Of a DNA stretch of 64,000 bases, positions 42,535 through 51,823 are shown in pieces. The stretch comes from Pleomorphomonas carboxyditropha (GTDB lineage: Bacteria > Pseudomonadota > Alphaproteobacteria > Rhizobiales > Pleomorphomonadaceae). The notes beneath the pieces are model-generated. The model was not told the DNA's origin, made no database searches, and worked only from the letters and a program-made list of their open reading frames with translations. The position numbers were made by a program, and so were the translations under genes. The DNA lies in assembly GCF_002770725.1 (NCBI RefSeq), contig NZ_NQVN01000001.1, forward strand, positions 620,001 through 684,000, given 5' to 3'. Position 1 is the stretch's first letter. Every line of letters starts with the position of its first letter.

Positions 42535-44037
42535 ATGCAGCCAGTCCTTCGCGCCAGCGACATATCCAAGAGCTTCGGCGCCGTGCGTGCGCTCGACAAG
42601 GCCCGCCTGACGGTGGAGCGCGGCGAGATCCACGCGCTGCTCGGCGCCAATGGCTGCGGCAAGTCGACGCTGTGCAAGATCATCGCCGGCACCGTCGGCC
42701 GCGATACGGGCGAAGTGCTGATCGACGGCAAGGCGGCGGCGCTCGGCTCGCCGCGTCTCGCCGAGGCTGAGGGCGTGGCGCTGTTCTACCAGGAGCTGTC
42801 GCTGGTGCCGCAGCTTTCGGTCGGCGAAAACATCTTTCTCGGTCGCGAGCCGCGTGAGCGCCTCGGCTTCACCGACCGCGCCGCCATCGCCCGCGAGACC
42901 GAGGCGCTGATCGCCCGCGTCGCCGCGGTGGCCGGCAAGGGCTTCACGCCGGATGCCCGGGTCGCCGACCTCACGCCCGACCAGCGCCAGCTCGCCGAAA
43001 TCCTCAAGGTGCTGGCCCGCCAGCCGAAGATCATCATCTTCGACGAGGCGACGGCGACGCTCGACCGCCGGCAGGTGGAGGTGTTCTTCGACATCCTGCG
43101 CGAGCTCAAGGCCGAAGGCGTCTCGTCTATCTTCATCTCGCACCGCATGGACGAGGTGTTCGCCATCGCCGACCGCATCACCGTGATGCGCAACGGCCAG
43201 ACGGTGGCCGAGTTCGCCGCCACCGAGACCGACCGCTACGCCGTCGTCTATGCCATGGTCGGCGAGACGGGCGCCATCGCCGCCTCGGTGCGCGACCACC
43301 GGCCGCTCGAGGGCGACGCCCGCCTGGTGGTCGAGGGCGCTCGGGCGGCCCGCCTCGGGCCGGTGTCGTTCACGGCGCGGTGCGGCGAGATCCTCGGCCT
43401 CGGCGGCCTGCAGGGGCAGGGGCAGAAGGCCCTGCTGGCCGGCCTGTTCGGTGCCGAGCCGTTCCAGTCCGGGCACGTGAGCCTCGACGGCGTCGACGTC
43501 ACCGCCGGCCGGCCGGCCGACGCCATGGCCCACCGCATCGCCTACGTCTCGGGCGATCGCGGCCGCGACAGCGCGCTGCCCGGCCGCTCGATCTTCGAGA
43601 ACACCGCCATCGCCAGCCTGGTGCGCGAGCGGCGGCACGTCATTCCCGGCGCGCTGTTCCGCGAGCGCTTCGCCGACGTGCTGGCCGGCCTCAACACTCG
43701 CTACGCCGGCCTCGACGCGCCGATCGGCTCGCTCAGCGGCGGCAACCAGCAGAAGGTGTTCATCTCGCGTTGGCTGTCGCCGGCGCCGGGCCTTTTGCTG
43801 CTCGACGACCCGACCAAGGGCATCGACCTCGGCGCCAAGGGTGACTTCTATCTCCTGGCGCGCAAGCTCGCCGACGAAGGGGCGACCGTGATCATCTATT
43901 CCTCCGAGGACAGCGAACTCCTGTCGCTCTGCGACCGCGTGCTGGTGCTGAACGGCGGCGCCATCACCGCCGACCTCACCGGCGACCGGCTGACGCCCTT
44001 CGAACTGACGCGCGCTTCCTACGGAGACGCGGCATGA
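42535..44037 (+). CDS. Sugar ABC transporter ATP-binding protein (RbsA-type, two nucleotide-binding domains)
   Basis: A 500-residue tandem ATPase. Domain 1 has Walker A GANGCGKST (37-45), a signature replaced by LTPDQRQ, and Walker B IIIFDEATATLD. Domain 2 has the degenerate Walker A region GLQGQGQKALL, the signature LSGGNQQK, and LLLLDDPTKGID. This asymmetry is usual for the CUT2 class (RbsA, XylG, MglA). I chose the ATG at 42535; a GTG at 42490 is in frame. Its stop overlaps the first permease start by 4 bases. Confidence 0.93.
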   Translation: MQPVLRASDISKSFGAVRALDKARLTVERGEIHALLGANGCGKSTLCKIIAGTVGRDTGEVLIDGKAAALGSPRLAEAEGVALFYQELSLVPQLSVGENIFLGREPRERLGFTDRAAIARETEALIARVAAVAGKGFTPDARVADLTPDQRQLAEILKVLARQPKIIIFDEATATLDRRQVEVFFDILRELKAEGVSSIFISHRMDEVFAIADRITVMRNGQTVAEFAATETDRYAVVYAMVGETGAIAASVRDHRPLEGDARLVVEGARAARLGPVSFTARCGEILGLGGLQGQGQKALLAGLFGAEPFQSGHVSLDGVDVTAGRPADAMAHRIAYVSGDRGRDSALPGRSIFENTAIASLVRERRHVIPGALFRERFADVLAGLNTRYAGLDAPIGSLSGGNQQKVFISRWLSPAPGLLLLDDPTKGIDLGAKGDFYLLARKLADEGATVIIYSSEDSELLSLCDRVLVLNGGAITADLTGDRLTPFELTRASYGDAA

Positions 44038-44978
44038 CCGGGCTCGGCAAACTCGGCGGCCGCACCTGGGTCGTGACGGCGGCGGCGCTGATCGTCCTGA
44101 TCGTCGTCAATGCCGTGCTCCAGCACAATTTCCTGGAGCCGTCGGTCGTCCAGTCCAACCTCACCACCTTCCTGCCGCTGGTATTGGTGGCGATCGGCCA
44201 GACCTACGTCATCCTGGGCGGCGACATCGACCTGTCGGTCGGCGCCATCGTGGCGCTGGTCAACGTCGTCACCGTGACGGTGATCGCCGCCTTCGGCGGC
44301 GACGGCACGGCGGTGGTGCTCGGCCTCATGATCGGCATGGGCGTCGGCGCCGGCTGCGGGTTGCTCAACGGCCTGATCATCGCCGGCCTGCGCTTCCAGC
44401 CGATCGTCACCACCTTCGCCACCTCGATCGTCTTCTCCGGCCTCGCCCTCTGGGTGCTGCCGCAGGCCGGCCTGCCGGTGCCGGAGCCCTACTGGCGCAC
44501 CTACGCCGGCACGATCCTCGGCGTGCCCACCGTCTACGTCATCTATCTCCTCGCCTTCCTGCTCGCCGCCTTCCTCGCCGCCCGGCCGTTCATGACGCGC
44601 CTCAAGGCGGTCGGCGGCCTCAGGGCCGCCGCCTTCCAGACCGGCCTCGACCTCGGCAGGCTGCGTGTCTCCGCCTTCGTGCTGTCCGGCCTCTACGGCG
44701 CCTTCGCCAGCCTCTGCCTCACCGGCGAGACGGCGAGCGGCGATCCGCTGATGGGCCAGAGCCTCGCCATGTCGGCCATCTCGGCGGTGGTGCTCGGCGG
44801 CACGGCGCTGGCCGGCGGCGTCGGCGGCACGCTCGGCTCGGTGCTGGGCGCCCTGGTGGTCGGCATGATCGGCTCGGTCATCTTCTTCGCCGGCCTGCCG
44901 TTCGAGTACCAGACGCTGGTGCAGGGCCTGATCATTCTCGCCGCGCTGGCCGGCGGCGTCCTCGTCACGCGGCGCTGA
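44034..44978 (+). CDS. Sugar ABC transporter permease (RbsC-type), first
   Basis: A 314-residue permease with eight to ten helices. The CUT2 motif is GQTYVILGGDIDLSVGAIVALVNV, and AVVLGGTALAGGVGGTLGSVLGA is the conserved loop that contacts the ATPase. It would pair with the second permease encoded 13 bases downstream to form a heterodimeric channel. ATGA overlap with the ATPase gene implies coupling. Confidence 0.93.
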   Translation: MTGLGKLGGRTWVVTAAALIVLIVVNAVLQHNFLEPSVVQSNLTTFLPLVLVAIGQTYVILGGDIDLSVGAIVALVNVVTVTVIAAFGGDGTAVVLGLMIGMGVGAGCGLLNGLIIAGLRFQPIVTTFATSIVFSGLALWVLPQAGLPVPEPYWRTYAGTILGVPTVYVIYLLAFLLAAFLAARPFMTRLKAVGGLRAAAFQTGLDLGRLRVSAFVLSGLYGAFASLCLTGETASGDPLMGQSLAMSAISAVVLGGTALAGGVGGTLGSVLGALVVGMIGSVIFFAGLPFEYQTLVQGLIILAALAGGVLVTRR

Positions 44979-44991
44979 GGAGGAGAACGCC

Positions 44992-45948
44992 ATGAACCGC
45001 TTCGTGGATCTTGCGAAGAACCCGCTCCTGATCTCCTCCGTCGCCATCCTGGCGCTGCTCGTCATCGGCGAACTGGTGTCGCCGGGCTTTGCCCGCGGCG
45101 ACCAGATCGTCCGCCTTTTGACGGTGTCGGCCATCCTCGGCATCGCCGCCGCCGGGCAGAACCTCGTCATCCTCGGCGGCCGCGAGGGCATCGACCTCTC
45201 GATCGGCGCCGTCATCTCGCTCGGCGCCGTCATCGCCGGCAACGTGATGAACGGCTCCGACGCGGCGATACCCCTGGCCTTCGCCGCCGCCTGCTGCGCC
45301 GGCTTCCTGATCGGCCTCGTCAACGGCCTCGGCGTCACCTACCTGCGCATTCCGCCGCTGGTCATGACGCTCGGCATGATGGGGGTGATCCAGGGCGGCC
45401 TCGTGGTGCTGTCGCGCGGCGTGCCGTCGGGCAACGCGGCGCCGGCGCTGATGGCCTTCGTCAACCGCTCGGCCTTTCTCGGCATTCCCGGCATCCTGTT
45501 CGTCTGGGCGGCCATCGTCGTGCTGATGGCGCTGATGCTGAAGCGGACGCGCTTCGGCTGGTCGATCTACGCCATCGGCTCCAACGAGAACGCCGCCGTG
45601 CTGACCGGCCTGCCGGCCCGCCGCATCCGCGTGCTGCTCTACGGCCTCGCCGGCCTGTTCGGCGGCTTCACCGGCGTCTGCGTCATCGGCTACACCGGCA
45701 ACTCGTTCATCAGCGTCGGCGACCAGTATGTGCTGCCGTCGGTGATCGCCGTGGTGATCGGCGGCACGTCGCTGTCGGGCGGCGCCGGCTCCTACACCGG
45801 CACGGCGCTCGGCGCCATCGCCCTGATCCTGCTGCAGAGCGTGCTGACCACGCTCAACCTGGAGTTCTGGGGACGGCAGGTGATCTTCGGCGTGACGCTG
45901 CTGCTGCTGATGCTGCTCTACGGCCGGCAGGCGCGGCTGAGGGTGTGA
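44992..45948 (+). CDS. Sugar ABC transporter permease (RbsC-type), second
   Basis: A 318-residue permease with the same architecture as the previous gene. GQNLVILGGREGIDLSIGAVISLG and AVVIGGTSLSGGAGSYTGTALGA are the diagnostic CUT2 segments; KRTRFGWSIYAIGSNENAAVLTGL is the conserved cytoplasmic loop. A separate permease pair, rather than one homodimer, is seen in part of the CUT2 systems. The LacI gene begins within or just after its stop. Confidence 0.93.
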   Translation: MNRFVDLAKNPLLISSVAILALLVIGELVSPGFARGDQIVRLLTVSAILGIAAAGQNLVILGGREGIDLSIGAVISLGAVIAGNVMNGSDAAIPLAFAAACCAGFLIGLVNGLGVTYLRIPPLVMTLGMMGVIQGGLVVLSRGVPSGNAAPALMAFVNRSAFLGIPGILFVWAAIVVLMALMLKRTRFGWSIYAIGSNENAAVLTGLPARRIRVLLYGLAGLFGGFTGVCVIGYTGNSFISVGDQYVLPSVIAVVIGGTSLSGGAGSYTGTALGAIALILLQSVLTTLNLEFWGRQVIFGVTLLLLMLLYGRQARLRV

Positions 45949-45953
45949 TCGCC

Positions 45954-46985
45954 ATGGCCGGCTCCGTCAACATCCGCGACGTCGCCGCCATGGCCGGCGT
46001 GTCGGTCGCCACCGTGTCGCGCACCCTCAAGAACCCCGATCTGGTGCGGCCGGAGACGCGCGAGGCGGTGCTGCGCTGCGTCGCCGCGCTCGGCTTCGTG
46101 CCGAACGCCCAGGCGCGCCACTTCCGGCGGCAGGCCACCGACACGGTGATCCTCCTGGTGCGCGACATCTCCAATCCCTTCTATCTCGACGTGTTCAAGG
46201 GCGTCGAGGACGTGGCCTCGTCGGCCGGCTACAAGGTGCTGATGGGCGACGCCCGTTCCGATCCGGCCCGCGTCCACCATTATATCGACATGGTGCGCGA
46301 GCGGCATGCCGACGGCCTGATCCTGATGACCGGATCGATGCCGGTGGAGCTCGAGGATGCCGGCCTGCCGCCGATGGTGGTGGCGCTCGAATATCTGCCG
46401 ACCCGCAAGCTGCCGACCGTATTGATCGACAACGAGGGCGCCGCCGCCATGGCGACGCGCCACCTTCTCGGCCTCGGCCACACGGCGATCGCCCACCTCA
46501 GCGGTCCGGTGCCGGAAGTGATGAGCGTCGCCCGCGTCGCCGGCTGGCGCCGGGCGCTCACCGAGGCCGGCGCGCCGCCCGACGAGCGGCTCGAGGTGCG
46601 CGGCGACTACAGCCTCGCCTCGGGCGAGGCGGCGGTCGATGAGCTCCATGCGCGGGGCGTTCCCTTTACGGCCATCTTCGCGTCCAACGACGAGATGGCG
46701 GTCGGCGCCATCAATCGCCTCAGGGCGCGCGGCGCGAAGGTGCCGGACGACGTTTCGATCGTCGGCTTCGACGACACCATCTTCGCCGTCGCCTGCAATC
46801 CGCCGCTGACCACCGTCCGCCAGCCGCAGCGCGAGATCGGCGTCGAGGTGATGCGGCTGATGATCGAGCGGCTGGCAGGCCGTCTGGCGCCCGACGCCAC
46901 GCTCGTCATGCCGACTGAACTGGTGGTTCGCTCGTCGACCGCGCCCGCCAAGCCGGACGGCCGGGTGGCCGCCGGACAACGATAA
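45954..46985 (+). CDS. LacI-family transcriptional regulator
   Basis: A 343-residue regulator. The helix-turn-helix NIRDVAAMAGVSVATVSRTL is followed by the hinge helix in PNAQARHFRRQ and a periplasmic-binding-protein-like effector domain (about 60-330) with GLILMTGSMPVE, FASNDEMAVGAINRL and DVSIVGFDDTIFA. Being in the operon it probably controls, it should bind the palindrome at 41239 and release it with the imported sugar or a catabolite. A GTG at 45945, overlapping the permease stop, is an alternative start. Confidence 0.92.
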   Translation: MAGSVNIRDVAAMAGVSVATVSRTLKNPDLVRPETREAVLRCVAALGFVPNAQARHFRRQATDTVILLVRDISNPFYLDVFKGVEDVASSAGYKVLMGDARSDPARVHHYIDMVRERHADGLILMTGSMPVELEDAGLPPMVVALEYLPTRKLPTVLIDNEGAAAMATRHLLGLGHTAIAHLSGPVPEVMSVARVAGWRRALTEAGAPPDERLEVRGDYSLASGEAAVDELHARGVPFTAIFASNDEMAVGAINRLRARGAKVPDDVSIVGFDDTIFAVACNPPLTTVRQPQREIGVEVMRLMIERLAGRLAPDATLVMPTELVVRSSTAPAKPDGRVAAGQR

Positions 46986-47005
46986 CAGACCTGGGAGGAC
47001 CAGAC

Positions 47006-48250
47006 ATGACGACCGATTTTCCGCGCCGGACCCTTCGCATCGGCTTCGTGGGCAGCGGCTTCATCGCCCATTTCCACCTGAAGTCGCTCGTCGGCGTCCG
47101 CAACGTCGAGGTGACCGGCGTCTATTCGCCGACCGAAGGCAAGCGCCGGGCTTTCGCCGATGCCGTGCGCGATCTCGACCTAGGCACCTGCACCGCCCAT
47201 CCGACGCTGGAGGCGCTGCTGACGGCGCCGGACGTCGACGCCATCTGGGTGCTGTCGCCCAACTACACCCGCCTCGACGTGATGCGGACGCTGCACGATC
47301 TCAGGAAGGCCGGCCGCTCGGCCATCTATGCCGTCGCCTGCGAGAAGCCGCTCGCCCGCACGCTCGGCGAGGCGCGCGAGATGCTGCGGCTCGTCGAGGA
47401 GGCCGGGCTCATCCACGGCTATCTGGAGAACCAGGTGTTCTCGACGGCGGTCATCCGCGGCAAGGACATCATCTGGCGCCGGGCGGTGCCGGCGGCCGGC
47501 CGCCCCTATCTCGCCCGCGCCGCCGAGGAACACGCCGGTCCGCACGAGCCCTGGTTCTGGAAGGGCGACCAGCAGGGCGGCGGCGTGCTGCTCGACATGA
47601 TGTGCCACTCCGTCGAGGTGGCGCGCTTCCTGCTGACGCACCCCGATGCGCCGCGCTCGTCGCTGAAGCTGAAGTCGGCCACCGGCGCCGTGGCCAATTT
47701 GAAGTGGACGCGGCCGAACTATGCCGCCGAGCTCAAGGCGCGCATGGGGCCGACGGTCGACTACAGCCGGCGGGCCAGCGAGGATTTCGCGCGCGGCATG
47801 ATCACGCTCGAGGACGATCTCGGGCAGGAGGTGGTCATCGAGGCCACCACCTCCTGGGCCTATGTCGGCGCCGGACTGCGCATCCAGCTCGAACTCTTGG
47901 GACCGGAATACGCGCTGGAGTTCTCCTCGCTCAACACCGGCCTCAAGGTGTTCATGTCGCGCCGGGTCAGCGGCAGCGAGGGCGAGGACCTCGTCGAAAA
48001 GCAGAATGCCGAGCAGGGCCTGATGCCGGTGCTCGAAGACGAGGCCGGCGTCTATGGCTACACCGACGAGAACCGCCACATGGTCGAGCGCTTCCGCAAG
48101 GGGCAGGCGCCGGACGAGACGTTCGCCGACGGCGTGGCAGTGATCGAGATGCTGATGGCGCTCTACAAGTCGGCCGAGGAAGGGCGCACGGTCTATTTCG
48201 AGCGCGAGGATCTTTCCGACTTCGTGCCGGCGGTCGGCCGGCCCGCCTGA
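47006..48250 (+). CDS. Gfo/Idh/MocA family NAD(P)-dependent oxidoreductase
   Basis: A 414-residue dehydrogenase. The Rossmann domain opens with LRIGFVGSGFIAHFHLKSL, and the family's EKP motif (VACEKPLARTLGEA) is present. The C-terminal domain has the GGGVLLDMMCHSVEV segment with the His that takes part in catalysis. It likely oxidises the sugar, polyol or inositol taken up by the upstream transporter. GGGAGGA precedes the ATG at 47006. The last 58 bases overlap the opposite-strand GNAT gene. Confidence 0.9.
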   Translation: MTTDFPRRTLRIGFVGSGFIAHFHLKSLVGVRNVEVTGVYSPTEGKRRAFADAVRDLDLGTCTAHPTLEALLTAPDVDAIWVLSPNYTRLDVMRTLHDLRKAGRSAIYAVACEKPLARTLGEAREMLRLVEEAGLIHGYLENQVFSTAVIRGKDIIWRRAVPAAGRPYLARAAEEHAGPHEPWFWKGDQQGGGVLLDMMCHSVEVARFLLTHPDAPRSSLKLKSATGAVANLKWTRPNYAAELKARMGPTVDYSRRASEDFARGMITLEDDLGQEVVIEATTSWAYVGAGLRIQLELLGPEYALEFSSLNTGLKVFMSRRVSGSEGEDLVEKQNAEQGLMPVLEDEAGVYGYTDENRHMVERFRKGQAPDETFADGVAVIEMLMALYKSAEEGRTVYFEREDLSDFVPAVGRPA

Positions 48251-48834
48251 ACCGCAACCAGTGTCTCCTCAGCCAGGAACTCCTCGCGCAGGAGGCCGTA
48301 GCAGAGAGAGCCGGTGATCGTGCCGTCGGCATGGCGCTTGTCGGCGCGCAGGTGACCTTCCCGGCGCATGCCGAGCCGCCCGGCGATGCGCTGGCTGGCG
48401 AGGTTGGTGTCGTCGCACCACAGGCCGACGCGCCGGGCATTGCAGTCGGCGAACAGCGCGGCGACCACGGCCGCCGCCGCCTCGACGGTGTAGCCCTGCC
48501 TCAGATGCGCCTCGTCGCAGAAATAACCGACGAGGTAGCCGGGCAGGTCGGGATGGCCGACGCCGACGTAGACCTGCCCGACGAAGGCCCCGTCCTGCCG
48601 GCGGAAGGCGCCGAGGAACGCCGCCTTGCCGGCGTCCGCCATCTCGCCGAAGGTCCGGATGGCGGCGCGCGCGTCGGCTTCGCTGGCAATGCTCATCGCC
48701 GCGTTGCCGCTCTCGAAGCGGGCGAGATGCGCCCGGTTGCGCAAGGCCATCGCCGCATACCAGGCGGCATCCGCCGCCGCATAGCGGCGCAGGTCGAGGC
48801 GTTGCGTGGAAAGGCTTGAGGGAAGGGCGGGCAT
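48193..48834 (-). CDS. GNAT family N-acetyltransferase (RimJ/RimL type)
   Basis: A 213-residue acetyltransferase. LSTQRLDLRRYAAADAAWYAAM opens it, VGYFCDEAHLRQGYTVEAAAAVVAALF forms the acetyl-CoA loop region, and NLASQRIAGRLGMRREGHLRADK is typical of RimJ-like enzymes. Substrate unknown. I chose the ATG at 48834. The C-terminal 19 codons overlap the Gfo/Idh/MocA gene on the other strand, and the residues there (TAGTKSERSSRSK) look non-conserved. Confidence 0.85.
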   Translation of the reverse strand: MPALPSSLSTQRLDLRRYAAADAAWYAAMALRNRAHLARFESGNAAMSIASEADARAAIRTFGEMADAGKAAFLGAFRRQDGAFVGQVYVGVGHPDLPGYLVGYFCDEAHLRQGYTVEAAAAVVAALFADCNARRVGLWCDDTNLASQRIAGRLGMRREGHLRADKRHADGTITGSLCYGLLREEFLAEETLVAVQAGRPTAGTKSERSSRSK

Positions 48835-49079
48835 CGGGCAAACTCTCGCGCGTCCGGCGGCATGTCGCCAAGGACTGGACGGCGGTCGGGGCGGCGTCAA
48901 CCGTCGTGGTTTTCCCGACAGCTTGTTGATATATGTTTCTGACTGTTTCTGGAAACGATCGTCATCAACAATCCGGTTGGTTGTCGGCGGCGGTTACACT
49001 TTTCGACCTCTTTTGACTTGCCGATCGATGCCGAAGCGGTCCAAATCCGAGCAGTTTCAAAAGGGATAACCGGGCAGTG

Positions 49080-50570
49080 ATGGCTTTGCGCGCGGATACG
49101 ATGGTCAACAGTTCCACCTCCCTCCGCCGCGCTGCCGGGATTTTTATCCCGCTTCTCGGCCTGCTTCTGTCGGGTTGCGCCGTCGGTCCCGACTACTTGG
49201 TGCCGCGCCTTGCGCTGCCGGCGAGCTGGAGTTCGTCAGGCGCCGAGACGCCGGTGCGTCCGGCCGAGCTCGCGCGCTGGTGGGAGCGGCTCGGCGACCA
49301 GGAGCTCAACGCGCTGGTCGAGGAAGCCGTCGCCGGCAATCTCGACGTCGCCAGCGCCAAGGCCGCGGTGCGCGAGGCGCGCGCCAGCGAGCGGCAGACG
49401 CGCGCCTCGCTGCTGCCGTCGGTGGACGGCTCGTCGTCGGCCAGCCGGCAGAAGTCGCAGGGCGAGGTCGGCAACCAGTTCAAGGGCGGCTTCGACGCCT
49501 CGTGGGAGCTCGACCTGTTCGGCGGCAACGCCCGTTCGGCCGAGGCGGCGCGCTACGCCACCCAGGCGGCCGACGAGGAGCTCAGGGCGACGCTGCTGAC
49601 GCTGGTCGGCGACGTCGCCTCCAACTACGTGGCGGCGCGCGGCTATCAGGCGCGCATGGCGCTGGCCCGGCAGACGGCCACCTCGCAGCGCGAGACGGCG
49701 GAGCTGACTCGCAAGAAATTCGAGGCCGGCTCGGCGTCGGCGGTCGACGTTTCCAACGCGGAAGGACAAGCCGCGAGCACCGAGGCCAACCTGCCCGACC
49801 TCACGACGGCCTATGCCGAGGCGGTGCATCGCCTGGCGGTGCTGACCGGCCGGGCGCCGGCCGAGCTCGACGCCCGCCTCAACAAGCGCGGGCCGATCCC
49901 GCGGCCGCGCAAGCCGGTGCCGACCGGCCTGCCGGCCGATCTCCTGGTCAACCGGCCGGACGTGCGCGAGGCCGAGCGCCAATATGCGCAGGCGACGGCC
50001 AAGATCGGCGTCGCCGCCGCCAACCGCTATCCGTCCGTCAGCCTGAGCGGCGCGCTGGACACCACCGCCAGCAAGGTGGGCGATCTCGGCAAATCGTCGT
50101 CCATCTCCTGGAGCTTCGGGCCGTCGCTGTCGGTGCCGATCTTCAACGGCGGTGAGCTGGCCGCCGCGCAGGAGGTGGCCGAGGCGTCGCGCGACCAGTA
50201 TTTCGTCGCCTACAAGGCGGCGGTGCTGGGGGCGCTGGAAGATGTCGAGAACGCCATCGTCGCCTATCGACAGGAGCGGGTGAAGAACACCAAGCTCGCC
50301 GCTTCCGCCCAGTCCTACCGCCGGGCGGCGGAGCTGGCGCGCTCGCTCTACGAATCGGGCTCGTCGAGCTTCCTCGACGTGCTCGACGCCGAGCGGTCGC
50401 TCTATTCGGCCGAGGATTCGCTGCTCACCAGCACGGTCGCCATCGCCGACAACTACATCACGCTCAACAAGGCGCTGGGCGGCGGCTGGGATGGCATCGT
50501 CGACGCCTCGAAGCCGGAAGTCGTCGATACGAACACCGGCCCGCGCCTGCGGACGGCGTCCACCAACTGA
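49080..50570 (+). CDS. RND/ABC efflux outer membrane lipoprotein (NodT family)
   Basis: A 496-residue TolC-like outer membrane factor with a lipoprotein signal: hydrophobic stretch IFIPLLGLLLSGC with lipid-anchor Cys33. The mature start CAVGPDYLVPRLALP and the two repeats of the OEP domain (LARWWERLGDQELNALVEEA, and AERQYAQATAKIGVAAANRYPSVSL with its PTGLPADLLVNRPDV hinge) are classic NodT features. It should form the outer-membrane duct for the export genes downstream. The ATG at 49080 is chosen; GTG at 49077 and ATG at 49101 are possible. Confidence 0.92.
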   Translation: MALRADTMVNSSTSLRRAAGIFIPLLGLLLSGCAVGPDYLVPRLALPASWSSSGAETPVRPAELARWWERLGDQELNALVEEAVAGNLDVASAKAAVREARASERQTRASLLPSVDGSSSASRQKSQGEVGNQFKGGFDASWELDLFGGNARSAEAARYATQAADEELRATLLTLVGDVASNYVAARGYQARMALARQTATSQRETAELTRKKFEAGSASAVDVSNAEGQAASTEANLPDLTTAYAEAVHRLAVLTGRAPAELDARLNKRGPIPRPRKPVPTGLPADLLVNRPDVREAERQYAQATAKIGVAAANRYPSVSLSGALDTTASKVGDLGKSSSISWSFGPSLSVPIFNGGELAAAQEVAEASRDQYFVAYKAAVLGALEDVENAIVAYRQERVKNTKLAASAQSYRRAAELARSLYESGSSSFLDVLDAERSLYSAEDSLLTSTVAIADNYITLNKALGGGWDGIVDASKPEVVDTNTGPRLRTASTN

Positions 50571-50626
50571 CCTCCCCACTGGCCTCGAGCCGCGAGCCGG
50601 CGCTTCCCCGGTAAACCCATGAAACG

Positions 50627-51823
50627 ATGCCTTCCGAAACGAACAGCGCAAAGACTTCCGTCAGCACCCTCAGGCTGACCTTTATCCTCGCCGCCCTCAC
50701 GGCTTTCGCGCCGCTGTCGACGGACATGTATCTGGCGAGCTTTTCCAGCCTGGCCGCCACCTTCGCCACCGACGAGGGGCGGGTGCAGCTTTCGCTGTCG
50801 GTGTTCTTCTTCGGTCTGTCGGTCGGCCAGCTCATCTACGGTCCGCTGATCGACCGCTTCGGCCGCAAGCCGCCGCTGATCGTCGGCCTCGTGGTGTTCA
50901 CGCTGGCGTCGGTGGCCATCGTCGTGGTGCCGACCGTCGACGGCTTCATCGCGCTGCGCCTGTTCCAGGCGCTCGGCGGCTGCGCCGGCATGGTGGTGAG
51001 CCGGGCGGTCGTCTCCGACCTGTTCGACGAGCGCGGCACCGCGCGCTTCCTGTCGCAGATGATGCTGGTGCAGGGGCTGGCACCGATCCTGGCGCCGCTT
51101 CTGGGCGGCTACATCCTGGCGGTGGCGCCCTGGGAGGGAATTTTCGCCGTCCTGGCGCTGTTCGGCGCCGGCTGCATCGTCGCCGCGGCGCGCGGCCTGC
51201 CGGAGACGCTGCCGCCCGAGCGGCGCCAGGCCGCCGGGCTCGGGGGAATCGGCCGCGCCTTCGGCAAGGTGCTCGCCGACCGGGCCTTCATGGCGCCGAC
51301 GCTGGCCGGCGCCTTCGCGGCCGCCAGCCTGTTCGCCTTCATCAGCGGCTCGCCCTTCGTCTACATGCAGTTGCATGGCGTCAGCCAGCAGCACTATGGC
51401 TGGCTGTTCGGCTTCAACGCCTTCGGCATGATCCTGGCCTCGCAGTTCAACCGGCTGCTGCTGCGCTGGCTCTCGACGAGAACGGTGATGGTGGGCGCGC
51501 TCCTCTTCAACATGACCATGGCGGTGGTGCTCGTCGTGTTCGCCGCCCAGGCGTCGCTGCCGGTGCTGGTCGGCCTGTTGTGGCTGTGCCTCGCCACCGG
51601 GCCGCTGATCGGCGCCAACGCCATGGCGATCGCCATGAGCCGGGCCGGCGACCATCGCGGCACGGCGTCGTCGGTGATGGGCGTCACCCAGTTCGCCGTC
51701 GCCGGCCTTGCCAGCGCGGCGGTCGGCCTGCTGCACGACGGCACCGTCTATCCCATGGTCGGCATCATCCTGGCCGGCGGCGTCCTGGCGTCGCTGGCCT
51801 ACGTTACGGGACGCCACGCATGA
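50627..51823 (+). CDS. Bcr/CflA-type drug-resistance MFS transporter
   Basis: A 398-residue major facilitator with twelve helices. FAPLSTDMYLASF in helix 1 is the mark of the DHA1 Bcr/CflA group, GPLIDRFGRKPPLI is motif A, and RLFQALGGCAGMVVSRAVVSDLF covers motifs B and C region. It likely exports a drug or metabolite such as bicyclomycin-like compounds. Its stop overlaps the macA start by 4 bases, so an inner-membrane MFS pump is coupled to a tripartite ABC exporter. Confidence 0.9.
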   Translation: MPSETNSAKTSVSTLRLTFILAALTAFAPLSTDMYLASFSSLAATFATDEGRVQLSLSVFFFGLSVGQLIYGPLIDRFGRKPPLIVGLVVFTLASVAIVVVPTVDGFIALRLFQALGGCAGMVVSRAVVSDLFDERGTARFLSQMMLVQGLAPILAPLLGGYILAVAPWEGIFAVLALFGAGCIVAAARGLPETLPPERRQAAGLGGIGRAFGKVLADRAFMAPTLAGAFAAASLFAFISGSPFVYMQLHGVSQQHYGWLFGFNAFGMILASQFNRLLLRWLSTRTVMVGALLFNMTMAVVLVVFAAQASLPVLVGLLWLCLATGPLIGANAMAIAMSRAGDHRGTASSVMGVTQFAVAGLASAAVGLLHDGTVYPMVGIILAGGVLASLAYVTGRHA

